NCBI GenBank assembly: GCA_013397075.1 | Contig: VWZS01002580.1 | Coordinates: 1,044,581-1,108,580 of the forward strand | Direction: 5' to 3' | Source of the DNA: Rhabdornis inornatus | Lineage: Eukaryota; Chordata; Aves; Passeriformes; Rhabdornithidae | DNA: 64,000 nucleotides | In this document: positions 43,301 through 57,105 of the stretch, piece by piece | Position numbering within the stretch: position 1 is the first letter of the stretch | Layout: the number at the start of each line of letters is the position of its first letter | Position numbers and translations under genes: made by a program | The notes under the pieces: generated by a model | The model's database searches: none | What the model was told of the DNA's origin: nothing | What the model saw: only the letters and a program-made list of their open reading frames with translations

Positions 43301-45048
43301 GTAAGTGTTCAGTTGGTAAAGTGTGTGGAAATAATTAATAATTTTCATGTGTCATTAGACAGATTAGTGTTGCATCTTAAGAATTCGTAGACAATTTTGC
43401 CTTGATAAGCTTGGGAAGCATGATGTTTTTAAAGAGGAAGATGGACCTTCCTCATTATTCAAATTAGGGACAAGGTGCTAGACTTTTTTTGTAAAGTTAA
43501 TGAATTACTGATGGTGACTTCTTCATAGAAAGGATCCATAATCCAATACAATTTCTGTTGGCCAAAGGCTTATGGTTTCTCAAGTCAAAGCAACCCAGAT
43601 TCATGCTCGTGTGTTAATGGTTTGTATGCCAGGTTTGACTCCTGCCTACACAACATGAATTCACTTCTAGTAAATCATTCCAGCTTTCATTGCTACCCAG
43701 TGAAACTGTCACGCTGTCACAGTAGATTTCAGACAGTAGAACAATGTATTGAAACATGGGCCCTATACTCCCTCTCCCTGTACTCTCATTTCCAATAGTG
43801 GGTCAGTACAAAATGTCCTTATGAAGACTTCAAGTAAAACTTAATTATTGCTCTTTGAAAACTCACAGACAAAAAGCAAAGCACAGAAATATGTGGTTAC
43901 CAGTGGGAAATAATTTCTCACGAACCAGAAATGTTTTGTAGCAAAAAAATTTGTTAGCTGGTCAGTCTCATAAAGGATCCAGAGAACACCTTTAAAAGAT
44001 GAGCCTAGGAATTAAAATTACTTGCTGTTTACTAAAAATTAGTTCAATAGAGATACTGGTTTTATGGTCTCATATGAGGCTAAATAATTCTCTTCCATAT
44101 CTCCTCTGTTTCATGGACAGTAAATGGTTTCTGTCTGTTTCTCAGAGGAAGGAAGTTTCCTTGTCCTCTTTTTTTTCAGTGACATCCACAGTCAGGAGTA
44201 TAAAACTACATTTTCTTTCAGACAGTCCAACAATTAACATTTCTAGTTACATTCAGAATGGGTTTCTAGGGTGTGTGGAGCAAGTTTGTTGTGTAGGCAG
44301 TCTGACTTGATACGGTCACGTGATGTCTGTTTTGAATAGGCATGTCATCACTGTGAATATATATTTTTAGGATTATTATTGTCTAAAAATGAGGTTTTTT
44401 GTTCCAGTTGGAACAAGTCAAGTTGCATTAGAAAAAGCTTCCACATGCAGGAAAGGAAAAGGAAAATTTTAGGATAATTTTAATTCAACATCAGAATGGT
44501 TGCACTATTTCACACTGAAGACCCATCTACTATTTAAGTTCTGGCAGTGACCAAGAACTAGGAAAGCACATCAAAACAGATGTATATGAAGCAGTAGTTC
44601 TCCCTGTTTTCCTGTTTCCTGGAATCTGCAGCGTAGACAGGCTTCCTGACCCTGAGATCAGGGTAGATTGAGTTTCCATGTTACTGTCTAATAATTTTGA
44701 ATCTAACTTTGTGAATTTATTAAACAAGATAGACTTTGAATTAAGCAGAAATCAAATGTACATTCTTCCATGTTTTCTGAACCCAAGGTAACTTGGAAGA
44801 CCACATAACTGGTCTCAGATTTTTTTTCCTGTTCCAGGAAATCAACGCACCAGGTAATATTTTACATTCTTGATACAGAGGGCTTATTTCCTAGTTTATT
44901 ATGAAAACTCATGCTTGATCCTGTTAAATATTTACTGTCTCTCACTGTCATGGACAGGATATGATACTGTGTAGACCACATATCTCCTTCAGTATGATAA
45001 TTCCCTGATATATGGAAAAAAATTAAAACTATTGGGAATTTCTATAAA

Positions 45049-45072
45049 CTTTATTATTATTATTATTATTAT
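45049..45072. repeat. (ATT)n microsatellite
   Basis: About eight ATT/TTA units within the large FAM114A1 intron. Confidence 0.9.
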
Positions 45073-45469
45073 ACATTTATTATTTCACTTCAGTTACTCC
45101 ATTTAAAGTTACTCCATTTCATATCTGAATATCTGATAATACTTCATCTCCTATTCCACACCAGAAAATAATTTTGCTGTGAGCCCGTCTATTGTAAAGT
45201 TGCTATTCCTTCAGTATAGCAAATTCTGTAAGTAAAACTGCCTTCTTAGAGATAAGACTTAGTAGCAGCACCTTCAGTCTGTGACTTTTCTGTTGTTCTG
45301 TCATCATACTGTATAACACAGCTGCTTGTCTGGTGAAATATGACCAATATTTACTATTCCTTACATTTTTCTTCAAAATCATATTTCATAAAAATAGCAG
45401 AAACAGTTTGAGGTGGGCTAAATAACATCTCAAAAGCTTAAACAAATACATTCTGCTTTTAGTACAGAG

Positions 45470-45690
45470 TATTGTAGACCAGCCAGGGTTGGACAGTACC
45501 TTGAAAAGTCATCTAGTTGAGGGTTTTGTGGGAAAGCTTTATGCATCTAGGTGCGATTATCTAGCATGTTGTCCAGTCACATCTTGAAAACCTCCAGCAA
45601 TGGAGACTCTACCATATCCCTGGGTAGGTTTTTCCAGGGAATCATTCTTCTTACTGTAATTAATTTTTCTTGCATTCCTACCTATTTGAG
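45470..45690 (-). mobile_element. Degraded CR1 fragment, minus orientation
   Basis: CAGGGTTGGACAGTACCTTG, CATCTTGAAAACCTCCAGCA, ATGGAGACTCTACC and TTTTTCCAGGGAATCATTC are diverged forms of antisense CR1 3' sequence. More decayed than the other copies, so probably older. Confidence 0.75.
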
Positions 45691-48600
45691 TTAGAATGTT
45701 GTTCCAATGATATCAATTTCCTTATCCTTCAAACACTGATAGAGAATTCACAAACAGATGAGCATTTTTAATGTATGGCTATAATTTGTTTAGCACAGAT
45801 TATTTTAGTTCCTGATAATAACTTGGTTTCCATAAAATTTGTATCTCATCCTCCTTTGAGTAACGCTGCACATACAGTCAGGGATTGTGTTGGTGGTAAT
45901 TTTTTATTCCAAAGAAAATATCTGTTATTTTTGAACTGATTTTGGCATTATTTGGATTGAGGTCCCCAGGACAAGACAGATGTGATACCATACACAACAG
46001 AATCTGTAATGCCTTTGGATTAGCTTCAGTCACTGCCTGAACCTTCTTTAGGGTCTTGACACTAGATGTCACACTAAGCAAACTATTGAATCAACTTCAT
46101 CAATGAGGAGAAGAGATTTCTTTTGTTTTTAAAAGGTAAGAAAGTTAGTTCCTCCTTGTGGAACCACAATGGAGCAGAACCACTGAAATAGTTGCTGGAA
46201 TGATGAGATGGGAGAAGAAAGCTCACTGTGATATGGAGGAGCAACTTGTACTTACCGCCATTTTAGTCTCTTTCTTTTCAATTGTGTTTTTTAGTAAATC
46301 ATCCATTACACAACCCAGTCTTTTAATCCAGTCTTTAAATCCAGTCTTTTAGTGTTGATAAAGCTATCATCCTCAAGAGGGTGACTATTGCATCTAAATC
46401 AATTAATGGGCAGTAGCCACTGAAATATGTAGTCCCTCACCTGTCTTTTCCTTGCATGTTTCTTCCTTCTCCCTGTATCAGTAGTTCCTCTGAGTTCCCT
46501 CTAATCCAGTTCAGGAAGCTAAACTGCTGTAAGAATAACTCTAGAGGAAAGAAAAATCCATTTTTTGCCCCTTCAGTTCCACAGAATTACTCTTTAAGAC
46601 TAGTTTCAGGACAAGCAGAAGGGACAAGCTATGGAAGATGGGGAGGAGTAGAACCTTCCGTAACTGTACCAAGAATCCATTAGGCTAGCTTAGCTGTAAC
46701 AGCAAATTTTTTATCCCCAGGGCTTGTGTGAGGCAAAACATATTTTCAGTTTGTACTGGCAGCTTGTGGCTTGCGTTTTTAAAACAGCTTCTGTGCTTGA
46801 AAGCACAGCTCTTTAGTTTTTCTTCCAACTAATCTATCTGCTAGCTTAATGAAAGTGACTACCTTCTGCAAGCCTTGCCTTTTATATGCTGTGGTGTTTT
46901 GAATGAGTTGTGGCGTTCATAAGGTGCTGAAGTTATCATGATGAAGTTATCATCATGAATGATGAGCTGCATTTCCAAGCAAAGTCTGTTCTCTATCGTG
47001 CTGTATACAAATGCTTCACTTTATGTAAGTTTGAAGTGTTTTACCTTTAGGGCTGTTGCTAAGACTAGCACCTCTCAATACATTCACATGGTAAAAGTAA
47101 TTTAAAAAAACCAAACCAGCTGTTCCATTCACATGATCCCTGAAATTCATACTATAAGGTTGTATAATGCATCTTTCTAATGTATTGTTTGTAATTAATG
47201 TTCTGCTATCTTGATTATTTTGTTCATGTGTATATTCTCATCTAGCTCCTCAACTATGAGAATGGCACATGAAATATCAGACACCCATAATTCTCCCTGG
47301 TATGCTGAAAAGCACTTTTTTGTCACTCAGTATGACAGAACGAAATGTCACTTGAGGTGTCACTGTGTTCATGAGCTTGGATATTATTACACATGGGTAT
47401 GTGTAATAATCAGCATTGCATTGCTTAAGTTGACTTCTGTGTGGAACAGAAATGCCAGCGCTGCAGATAATGTGAAACTAAAGTATTCAAACATTGCAGA
47501 TGTCTTTTCTATTCTCTATAGATACTGTTCCCCTGTTGCAAAACAAAGTACAATAATAAAAAAAGTCTGGGTGTTATGCTTGTATCACTTTATGTGATCA
47601 TAAAGAGGATAGTTAATCTCTTCAGACTTTTTTTTTTTAATTCATAAATTCAGCTGATTAAGGGAAAACTACTTCGGGTTGAAATTACTTGGTGGTCACA
47701 ACTGTTTTGTAAATAACACTTCAGGGTTGCTGTAGCAGCAAAGCCCTTTTTTATAGTTACTTCTTTTTAAGAATGCTGAATGCAAGTAACAGATGGAAGG
47801 AAATGTGGATGCTTTTGGGGGTTGGCATTTCCTTTTGCTTTCTTTATGTGTTTTAACATGGGTTTATAGTCTAGAAGAGACTGAGAACCAATATAATGGT
47901 GTAACAGCCTTTATGCTTATTGCTATTATTGAAACATTTTATGCTTGCAATAAAGAGATCTGAATCTAGTCTCATTTACTAGATTAATTGGAGTGATTCC
48001 TGATTTATAGACTAGATAACATAGGTATTGTAAGAATATAGCCTGGGTTTTTTGTTTTAACTGCAAGGAAGAGAAATTTTGTGAAGGCTTGAAGTGAATG
48101 AAATGCCAATAGGAAAGCCTAAGAGGAAGCACCGTGGGGTCCCACTTTTTAGTGTACAAAACCAGAGCACGGCTGGATTTTCCACATCTCTATACTTCAT
48201 GTAGTGAAGTGATTCTCTTCCAGCCAGTTTCAGGTTCCTCAGTTTCTCATCTGGTGAAAGATGCTCAGTTAAAGCCTCGGTCTTCATATTTAGCTTGAGC
48301 CAGATGAGACTTCACTCATGTTACTAGACTAAATTTTGATCAGTTCTTCATTAGATGTGCTCCCCTGGTAGGACACAGATTACAAAGGCGGTGTGGTAGC
48401 AAGAGACAAAATCTCAAACTCCTCCCCATCTGTACCACTGAATCAGAGTCCAATTGCCTGTGAGTACTAGACGGACAAGGGATTGCTACACAGAGTGGTT
48501 TAGATTTTGGACATAGTGAACTGCCCTCCAGAGGTGTCTTCCTCTCTCAGCTCTGCAGGGAATGCAGAGCTACTAAGCTGGGAGGTAGAAGATAAGACAG

Positions 48601-49984
48601 CTTGCAGTGCAGTGGGATGTATCTGACTAAAGCATTTGTGAGTGCTGTAATCTGGCCTTGGGCAGATCAGGCAAACCAAAAGGCAGGTCATGTTTTAGGC
48701 AGTGTTAGCAAAACCTTCTCAGCTAGGAACATGAACAATAATATTCTGTGGAAATTGCCAGCCAATAGAAAGACAAGGAATCATGGAGGCAAGAGAAACA
48801 AAAGCAGCAACACAGGGAAAAAGCGTGCTTTATTTCAAAAGCTCACAGTTAACAATGCCCATTGCATAGCTCTCCTGTTTACTGTTACAAAGAATAAATG
48901 GAGATGTCAGAGGTGTCAGCTCAGTTGCATTAGCACACCCAGTGTAACAAAATGAGTGCATCTTTGGTTTGTAGGCTTATCTCCCATGACTTCTTTTAGT
49001 TCTGTGCCTTTTGAAATTAGAAATAATAATTTTCATTTCCAAGGCAACACGTATTTCTGTCCTGTTTGTGCACGTATGTTTATCTAATGGTTGCTTCAGT
49101 TGTGGTTTTCTCATCTCATCTGGTTTTGCTGCTGCAGTCAAACACATCCCCTACAGCTTAGTTCAGCAAAGCCACCCCTAGCTGACCTGGAGTATTTTCG
49201 TATTATTCTAGTGCATGTAACCACAGCCCTGAAAATGCTGCCTTTTGTAGGTCAGTAAATATCAATAAAGAAACCATGTGCTTTCCCCTCTTAAATATGT
49301 TCCCTTCTTAAATGTGTTAGCTTATCTGCAAAACTACAGAACCAATTCTAAAAGGCTATAAAAAATCACAGGAAAAAAGTGGGAAATTTGTCTGAAAACG
49401 TGTAACTTTTGCAGACAATTCAAATTTTTGCTCGATATTTGTAGGATTTTTATATGACTACAGGACCATAGTATTTTGTTGCCAAGTCAAGTTGATTAAG
49501 TCAATGAGAGGAATAAAACTCTTACTCATTTAAAAAGTTGTGAGCAGAAGCAATGGAAAGGAATGTCACATGCAGTATCTATTATATTGGTGAAAAAGCA
49601 CAGTTAATAGTGATTTGAGTCCCAGGAATTTGGGGATTAAATAAATTACTCCAGAATCCATCCATGCTAATATTTTCATTGAGCTCATTAAAATATGTGG
49701 GAGATTGGGATTAGACCATGCAATACACTCCTCTCCAGTATCTGCATTGAAACAGACTTTGCGAAAGTCAAGGAATTATCCAGTGATGACTTAAACATTG
49801 TGGTACATAACCTGGTACGACCCACACGGTTGAAAGCACTATTTTTTTTTGTAAGACACAAGACAAAATAGGTAAGGGTCATCTTTTCTTAAGACAGGTG
49901 AAAGCATTTATCTGCCTAGGCTGTTACAGTGCAAAACGTTAGGACCTTGTGCAACCTATGAAATTCCTTGTCTCTGCAGGTCTG

Positions 49985-50440
49985 TTCCTTAGAGGATGCT
50001 GTCACAGAAATGACACAGAAGGAGACACTCACACTCCCTGACTCCAAGGAATCAAGCAGGAAAAGAACCACTTTATTTACATTTCATGTCTCTATAGAAT
50101 TCCAACAGTGATCATGGATTGGCCAGTGAGGATAAGACCTCCTGACCCCATAGGTCCCATCAATAGTCCAGCAATTCTCTCTTCCTCCAAAGGGGAATGC
50201 AAAACATTCATTATTTACAAGAACAAAGTGTGAGAAACTGTACAAAGAATCTGTCAACAATCAGAAGGCTGAAACACAAGGCAACAGGATATCTGTTCTT
50301 TGTGTTTACCTCCAGATACTCCAGTTTCCTTGTATGTGATCTTTCAGAGGTGCTACTTCACGTGTATTTTCTAGAGTATATTTATTACTGAGGTCACAGA
50401 CCACCTGGTGTGTACTTCATCTGGAAATAACACAACCATA
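49985..50440 (-). mobile_element. Possible LTR fragment of an endogenous retrovirus
   Basis: The stretch GACACTCACACTCCC through CACTTTATTTACATTTC, GATCATGGATTGGCCAG and AAGGCTGAAACACAAGGC reads like reverse-oriented LTR sequence known to me from bird genomes, with an AATAAA on the minus strand. I could not define ends or a target-site duplication, and the family is unknown. Confidence 0.3.
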
Positions 50441-50523
50441 AATCTAAGCTTTCTTTTATCCTACTCCAAATAGATTTGCTGCATCTTTCTTGAATCAGAT
50501 GTTCAAAAGCATATTTATATGAC

Positions 50524-50540
50524 TACACACACACACACAC
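50524..50540. repeat. Short (AC)n microsatellite
   Basis: About eight AC units in the large FAM114A1 intron, between GACT and AAAG. Confidence 0.9.
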
Positions 50541-52055
50541 AAAGATGTATATGTTTATTCATAATGCTACAGAGCACTGGCAAGTGATAGGCTATTTTGC
50601 TGCAGTTAATGTAACTCAGAAAAGATGCTTTGAACTTCTCTAATAGAATGCACACAGTTGTGGGAAAATGTGAATAACATTATTAATGAATGATTATGCA
50701 TAACTTTGTGCCTTAGATGTCTAGATATTTTCCTGACCATCTATATTAATGCCTTTCTGAAATAATTTGTCTATTTACAGTTCAGTGTAACCAAAGAAGT
50801 ATGAAATTGTCATTAACATTTCTCATAAGTCATTAGGCAGATAGTTGAAGCATTCTGGATTGTCCTGCTGCTAGAAGTGATGGGTTTCATGCAAGATGCA
50901 TTAACAGTGTACTGTACAAGATAAAAATCAAATCCTTCCACTGAAGCTATTTAATTTGGTGTTGGAAAGAAATATTGTTCACCTGGTTTGTTGTTCACTT
51001 GTGGCATCTCAGCTGATGCACAGATACTTCCAGCTAAGGAAGATTAACAGCTGGATTGCTTGTAGTGAGAGAAGTATATTATGGACATACTTGCACACAT
51101 ATCCAGAAGCAAAATAGGCAGACAGTTTTAGAGTAGTCTTTTTCAAGGGCAGCATTTTTCAACTACAGTTGATGCAGATTAGGATGATATTGCCTCCCCT
51201 TGACTGACTACCAGTCAGTCTACCTTATCCTATAGTGGGATATTACTAGTCCCTGTGATCTGCTAGTGTAAATAAACTGTAGAAGACCAGCAAGGCAATC
51301 CTGTTCTGTCAAAAATATTCAGATAAAAACAGTAGCAACATTTATACTTTTTTGAAAAGTAGACCATTTTAATAGAGGGCTAGGGAGTCACTGCATATGA
51401 ATTACATAAAGGTGGTAAAATCTCTGTTGGAGATCACCTGCCACTAGAGCAATAGTTCTGCCTGTGTCAACTGACATCAGCAGACTTTACAAAATTTATT
51501 TAAATAGTAGCTTTGGGGAGAGACACTTCTGAATTTTACTTCAAATGAGAGACTAAATGAGAAATAACTTTGAGGGCTGGAGTCAGTATTTCTAAAAACA
51601 TAGCACCTATGGAGAGGACTGAAGAACAAATTCCTTGCCTCGGTCCTGCAGTCATACACAGTCCATTAACTTTGGGTTAATTGTTCTAGAATTCTGAAAA
51701 CTACCTATAGGGTGAGGTCCTACCCTATGGCCTTAGGAGGACTGTCATTTTCCATTTAAACTGATTGCAATAGAATATTTAGCATTTTGAAAAGCAGGGA
51801 GCTAAACTTATGTGTGCCACTGGAATAGCTTTTACTTTTCAGATCCAACATCATTTGTGTTACATTTCAGCTTTATAATGTATATTTAGTTAATATAAAT
51901 ATAGTAGAAGAAGTAAATTATTAACCTAGAGAAAATTAAGCAATTGGGGTGAGTTTAATAAATATTTTGTTTATAATTCATGAAGTATAAGAATACTATA
52001 CACTGCTAATAATAAGTTTTCAAATCATATAGTCTAAAATATTCCTCTGCTACAG

Positions 52056-52169
52056 GTCATGGGATAACAGCAGTAAAGGAAAAAGCAGGAAGTACCCTCA
52101 GAATTCATAGTGAAAGTTCAGCATCTCTGGAAACAGCAGTGACTCCTGCAGCTGAAACACCAGTTACTC
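52056..52169 (+). CDS. FAM114A1: FAM114A1 coding exon 3
   Basis: Completes VGHG and continues ITAVKEKAGSTLRIHSESSA, matching human GHGLTAVKEKAGATLRIHG, then a variable Thr/Ala-rich tail ending PVT. 114 nt, phase 1 in and phase 1 out; donor GTAAGT. Confidence 0.95.
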
Positions 52170-52328
52170 GTAAGTTCAAGTTCACTGAAATTGGACAAAA
52201 CTCTTCGACCTTGTCAAATTAGTTAAATTTACAAAATTTTAAGATTTTGGTCACAGAAACCAGTTTACTGTAATTTGTGACTTGCAGGGTTGAAATTACA
52301 CTGTAACCTGCTTTTTTTCTCCTGTTAG

Positions 52329-52435
52329 AAGCAGAAGATTCTCTGGACCAAAGCTCTTCTGAGAACATTCCTTCTTCTCCTTCATCTGGATCTCGCGGCA
52401 TGCTGTCAGCTATCACTAGTGCTGTACAAAACACA
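52329..52435 (+). CDS. FAM114A1: FAM114A1 coding exon 4
   Basis: Encodes QAEDSLDQSSSENIPSSPSS and then [16 protein letters not shown], aligned with human [20 protein letters not shown]. 107 nt, phase 1 to 0; donor GTGAGT. Confidence 0.95.
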
Positions 52436-54505
52436 GTGAGTCATTTTAGCTGGTCTCTCTGCTCTAGTTATTTTTCATTATTTTTAGGTTCAACTTCACT
52501 GTAGGTCACGTTTTTTAAGTTAAAGGTCTTTATGAAACCGGTTCTTTTGTGAGTCTGTTTAAAGTCTTTTCCATGACAAAATAATTTTTAAATTAAACTG
52601 TCAAATTAAAAAATAAAAAGTCAAACAGAGCTAACCCGGTTACTGTGTTGTCACCAGTTTCGGTGAAAAAAAATATGGTCTACTCCTAAACTATGTAGAA
52701 TTCTGCAAATTTTTTGAAAATCTTTTTTATAATTGTACCATCGTCTGGTTTTTTATTTTTGCAGTTAAGTCCTTCCAGAGAAAGTGTGATAGGACTTGTT
52801 ACCATTTTTGAAGACAGATAAAATAAGAAAATACTCCATTTGCTTATTTTAAGGTTTTTACTAAGCTCTCTATTTTTAGTTCCTGGCCTTTACCTTCACC
52901 TCTTTATCTAGTCTCTCATTTCATATTAGCCTTCCCAGAAGGGGGTCTGACTGCAAACTCAGTGAAGAAAAATTTTTTGTTCACGGTTCTTTCCTATTAC
53001 ACTGTCCTTATATTTTGTGTGTTGAACTTCATCCTTTTCTCTTTTTTTGGGTTTCTGATTTTGCAAAATTCTGTACCATACCATTTCCAAATCAATTTTT
53101 GTGTCATCTTCTTCCCCAGCTTTTTTTTACACCTTTAAGTATGGTGTTTCACTTGAAATTAAGAGACTTTAAACATTGGCTGTAAAAGCATAGAAGATAA
53201 ATTCCCCACTGAGCAAGTTTTATGAAATGGCAGTTCTTTTTTATTGTATATCTAGTTCACTCTGACTGCCTCATCACTCTAATATCAAAGATTTTGGGAA
53301 CAGAAGGAGGTTCCTCTAGAGCATCATATGGATTGTGAGAGTTGGCCCCAGTAAGATTACTTGAGCATTATACAAGATTTGCAAATAAGAGAAATGCTCT
53401 TGTAGGCAGCCTGGAGAGACAGCTATACCACAGTGATCAATGTGGTACAAAAAGAATCACTGAAGATCTCAGTAACCTGTAATGCCATTTGAGACTTTGG
53501 AAGGGTTTTTTGTTATATATCAGGTTACATTAGCATTTGAGTATCTGACGCACACATAATCCAGATTGAAATGGAAACTGTTAGCCAGTGAAACTTCTTC
53601 AGTGTACATAAAAAATATGAAGACACAGAAAAACATATATATTTAAATAGACAGTTCCAGAGTCATCACAAGTGTTAAAATTTTAAAAATCAGCTAAGGC
53701 AGAGTCTTCTGTTCATTATGGACTTGGCTCCATATTATTCATGTGTAAAACAAGTTCCTACAAACCAGATGCCATTGGATGAAATTAAAGTGGTATTCAT
53801 AGAATGACAGAGCCACAGAATAGTTAGAATTGGAAGGGAACTTAAGGATCATCTAGTTCCTATGCCCCTGCCTTGGACATGGACACCTTCCGCTAAGCCA
53901 AGTTGCTCAAAGCCTGATCCAGCTTGGTCTTTATTACTTCCAGGGGTGGGGCATCCACCACCTCTCTGGGCAACCTGTTCCAGTGCTTCACCATCCTATA
54001 GTGAAGAATTTCTTCCTGATATCCAATCTAAATCTACCCTCTTTCAAAGTAAAGACATTCTCTTTTTTCCAAACACTGCTTGCCCTTGCAAAACATCCCT
54101 CTCAAGCCTTCCTATAGGCCCTGTTTAGGTACTGGAAGGCTGCTAGAAGATCTCCTCAGAGCATTCTCTTCTCCAGGTTGAACAGCCCAAATTTTCTCAG
54201 ACTGTCTTCACAGGAGATGTGCTCCAACCCTTTTACAATATATTCTTTTTTTTTTTAACAACAATTGTTACATTTCCTCTGGTGTAAGTAGTTTAATTAA
54301 CTGGAAATATTTGTATGGTTCTTTTTTTTTTCTTTTGGAAAATGTATTCAAAACAAAGTAAATGCATCAGTCCTCTTGTTAGTTTAAGTGTAGGAAATTT
54401 AGGGACCTGTATGTTCAAAAACAGTGCCTACAAAAGTACTCCTCTTTATAGTTCATATTAGCCTAAACTGGCAGGAAAATAACCACCTTGCATTATTTTA
54501 TACAG
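52436..54505 (+). other. FAM114A1: FAM114A1 intron with CR1 copy
   Basis: About 2.1 kb, from GTGAGT to TTATACAG. The CR1 copy at 53797-54232 occupies the right half, followed by poly-T runs. Confidence 0.9.
53797..54232 (-). mobile_element. CR1 LINE fragment, minus orientation
   Basis: Begins TCATAGAATGACAGAGCCAC with the inverted CR1 tail, then GGAAGGGAACTTAAGGATCA, ACCACCTCTCTGGGCAACCT, TGTTCCAGTGCTTCACCAT and TTCTCCAGGTTGAACAGCCC. The 3' end is near 53797 and the 5' truncation near 54232. Confidence 0.93.
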
Positions 54506-54640
54506 GGGAAAAGTGTATTATCTGGAGGCTTAGATGCTTTGGAATTTATTGGGAAGACAACCATGAATGTCCTTGCAGAAAGTGATCCCGGATTTAAGAG
54601 AACTAAAACACTGATGGCAAGAACAGTCTCGCTATCTCAG
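54506..54640 (+). CDS. FAM114A1: FAM114A1 coding exon 5
   Basis: 45 codons, phase 0 to 0: [20 protein letters not shown], then [20 protein letters not shown] and VSLSQ. Nearly identical to the human core ([20 protein letters not shown]). Acceptor TTATACAG, donor GTTGGA. Confidence 0.97.
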
Positions 54641-56401
54641 GTTGGATATATTTAAATACTGCTCTGTCAATGCAATTTCAGATTCTTTTTCCAGAATTTC
54701 ACATGCCTCAGGGAGAGGCTTTATTTACTGCAGTACATGCTGTCTGGGCTTATGGAAATAAATATTGTGCTTTATAGTTGCTCTATTTTTCTTCACAGAA
54801 CCACAAAAGATAACGTAAAATCATCTTTTCTGCATAATCACATATGCAGTTGCTGATTTAAATTAGATAGTATATGTGGTGATAAATCATTACTCTGGAG
54901 GCAAAATCAAATTGTTGGTGTTTTGGTAACAGCTGTAGATAGATATCTTCCAGCATAAACATTACTATACTGTTTTCCTTGGAAATCAGTAATACTGGAA
55001 TATGATGTATGTTTCATTAGGAATTAAACCTGTAAAAAGTTGTATCTCAATGTCCATCTAACTTAATGGTACCCTTACACAGTTGTGATCCATATGTTTT
55101 AAAGCTCGGAGATGCAATAAAAACAGAAGTATAAATGCTGTCAGTACAAAATGATTTTAGTTCTCCAGACACTGAAAGGAGGGAAGACAATAGACATTGA
55201 AAAGAAACTATGTTTACTGCATGTTTACTTCCTTGTAGAGAAGAATAAGGTATTTTTCTTTTAATGAGATGTTTCATCTTTGGTATTTGTCACTGGAAGA
55301 GTTAACAGATGGCATTATAGTAGGTCAAAAGCAATTAACTCTTGTTTAAGGCCCACAGGGTTAAAATGAGCTTTTGAGAATGTCTCCTTTAACAACATAC
55401 ATGGATTTCCACAGAGAGTCTGAAGCAGAATACAACATAAATCAGTTCTCATGGGTTGCACTATAGCTTTTTAGTGATTTGTTCATAAGGCTTTGTGAGT
55501 TAACTTTTGAAGATGGAGATTTCAGAGGAAAAATGTACCGTTTTAAGTCTTTTGTACTAAATGAATCACTGAAGACAATACTGTAGGAATTTTGAATGGT
55601 GGAATAACGTAAGTGGTGGGAGTTCACCTGTATTCAGAGACTTAATGTGACCTAACATAAAGTTCAGGTGTATTTACCACCTATACTGTAGGAAATTCAT
55701 GAGAGGCCGTTTTGTTCAGGAATAGAAGGAAGGAGTAGAAGATCCTGTTGGATACACTATTCTGTCCTTCTTATACGCTGATACAAGTGTGTTAAAAGCA
55801 CACCAAAATATACCCAAGTATATAGAGGGTGGTTCTGCCCCACCTTTGGTATAAGTCATCAATCTCTTTTGTCAGTCTCACTGTCACATAATACTGACTT
55901 TAGTATTTGCTAAGAATATTTTATAGGAAGTATTTATGTAGGTTTATTATTTATGCAAGTTGGTGGATAGGTCCTGAAAATAATACTCTTCCCATTTTGT
56001 GGTCTATAGAATGGATTGCATGGCTCTTTAAGGCTGCACATGAAATAGTCCTTTCTCTTCCATTACAATTGGTGGGGACATTTATTGTATGGTATCTGTA
56101 GCTGACATTGCTTTTGAAAGTATAAGCAAGATTTTTTTGTCGTTCATTGTAATTTAAAGAGAGACGGTTAGCAATTACCATCTAATTAGGAAAACCCTAC
56201 TTAGAATACTATATAAATATTTTATCAGAAGAAATCATCAAAAAATAAGTTAGCTATTTCATCTCTAAAATTTTATCTCTTCAGGTGTGATATAGTACCA
56301 CATTTTGTTACTACTTGTAGACACACAGATGCAGATAGTAATAAAATCTGTCACACTTACAGTACCATCAAGAAAACGTGGAATGATGTATATTTTTACA
56401 G
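54641..56401 (+). other. FAM114A1: FAM114A1 intron
   Basis: About 1.8 kb of AT-rich intron with no recognisable element. Confidence 0.9.
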
Positions 56402-56554
56402 CTGTTGCGAGAAGCCAAAGAAAAAGAGAAACAGAGGCGGGCCCAGCAAGTTGCAGTTGAAAGAACAGCACATTATGGACTACTTTTTGATGAATTCCAA
56501 GGTTTGTCTCATCTTGAAGCTCTGGAAATCCTGTCAAATGAAAGTGAAGCTCAG
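56402..56554 (+). CDS. FAM114A1: FAM114A1 coding exon 6
   Basis: 51 codons, phase 0 to 0: [20 protein letters not shown], then [20 protein letters not shown] and LEILSNESEAQ. Strongly conserved, with a charged helix likely at the start. Acceptor TTTTTACAG, donor GTACAG. Confidence 0.97.
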
Positions 56555-57105
56555 GTACAGTATGCAGACAGCATAAATCAATATGGTTGGTAAAAAATTT
56601 TTATCTTTAATTTTATTCTGCAGATGCTTGTAGAATGAACAGTAAGTTTTCCATCAAGTTCAGAGAAAGCTGAATTGATCCTATGGGCTAGTCCTGGGTT
56701 TTAGGAACTCAGTCTCAGTATATCTAAAATGTAACTGCAAGATTAACTCAAAACAAACTTCATAACTCAGGCCATGAGTGCTCAGACTAACCATTATGCC
56801 TGTGCTCTTTTTGCCTGCTGTCTTCATCCAGGCAGTCCCAAAATGCCTATTATAATCTGCAGTTAAACCATAGAGTTATGATTCAAAATTCATGTTCTGG
56901 AGGAAGGAGGGGACCTGATGATCTGGCAAGGCTGGTGTAGTTTTTGTGAAACTCAACAGATTCTGTTGACAAGATCTAAAAATATGTCTAAGCTGGGAGG
57001 TTAGAGACAAGATTTGAACATAATGGAAGTTTCCATTTCTTAATCTATTTTGGATTCAGGCTCTAAATAAGCATTTAGTAATACTTACTGTCCTTTCTTT
57101 TACAG
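56555..57105 (+). other. FAM114A1: FAM114A1 intron
   Basis: About 550 bp; ends with the pyrimidine tract TCCTTTCTTTTACAG. Nothing else seen. Confidence 0.9.

Larger units (their letters stand above)
43301..52055 (+). other. FAM114A1: FAM114A1 large intron, about 8.8 kb
   Basis: AT-rich intron from GTAAGT to CTGCTACAG. It contains an (ATT)n tract near 45049-45072, a degraded CR1 fragment (45470-45690), an LTR-like stretch (about 49985-50440), a short (AC)n tract at 50524-50540, and small inverted repeats at 44399-44416 and 51197-51215. A 128-codon open frame at 47211-47597 has no supporting evidence. Confidence 0.85.

Noticed and set aside
47211..47597. 128-codon open frame in the large FAM114A1 intron
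   Set aside because: No similarity to a known family, no splice or promoter evidence, and a length that can occur by chance in AT-rich intron.
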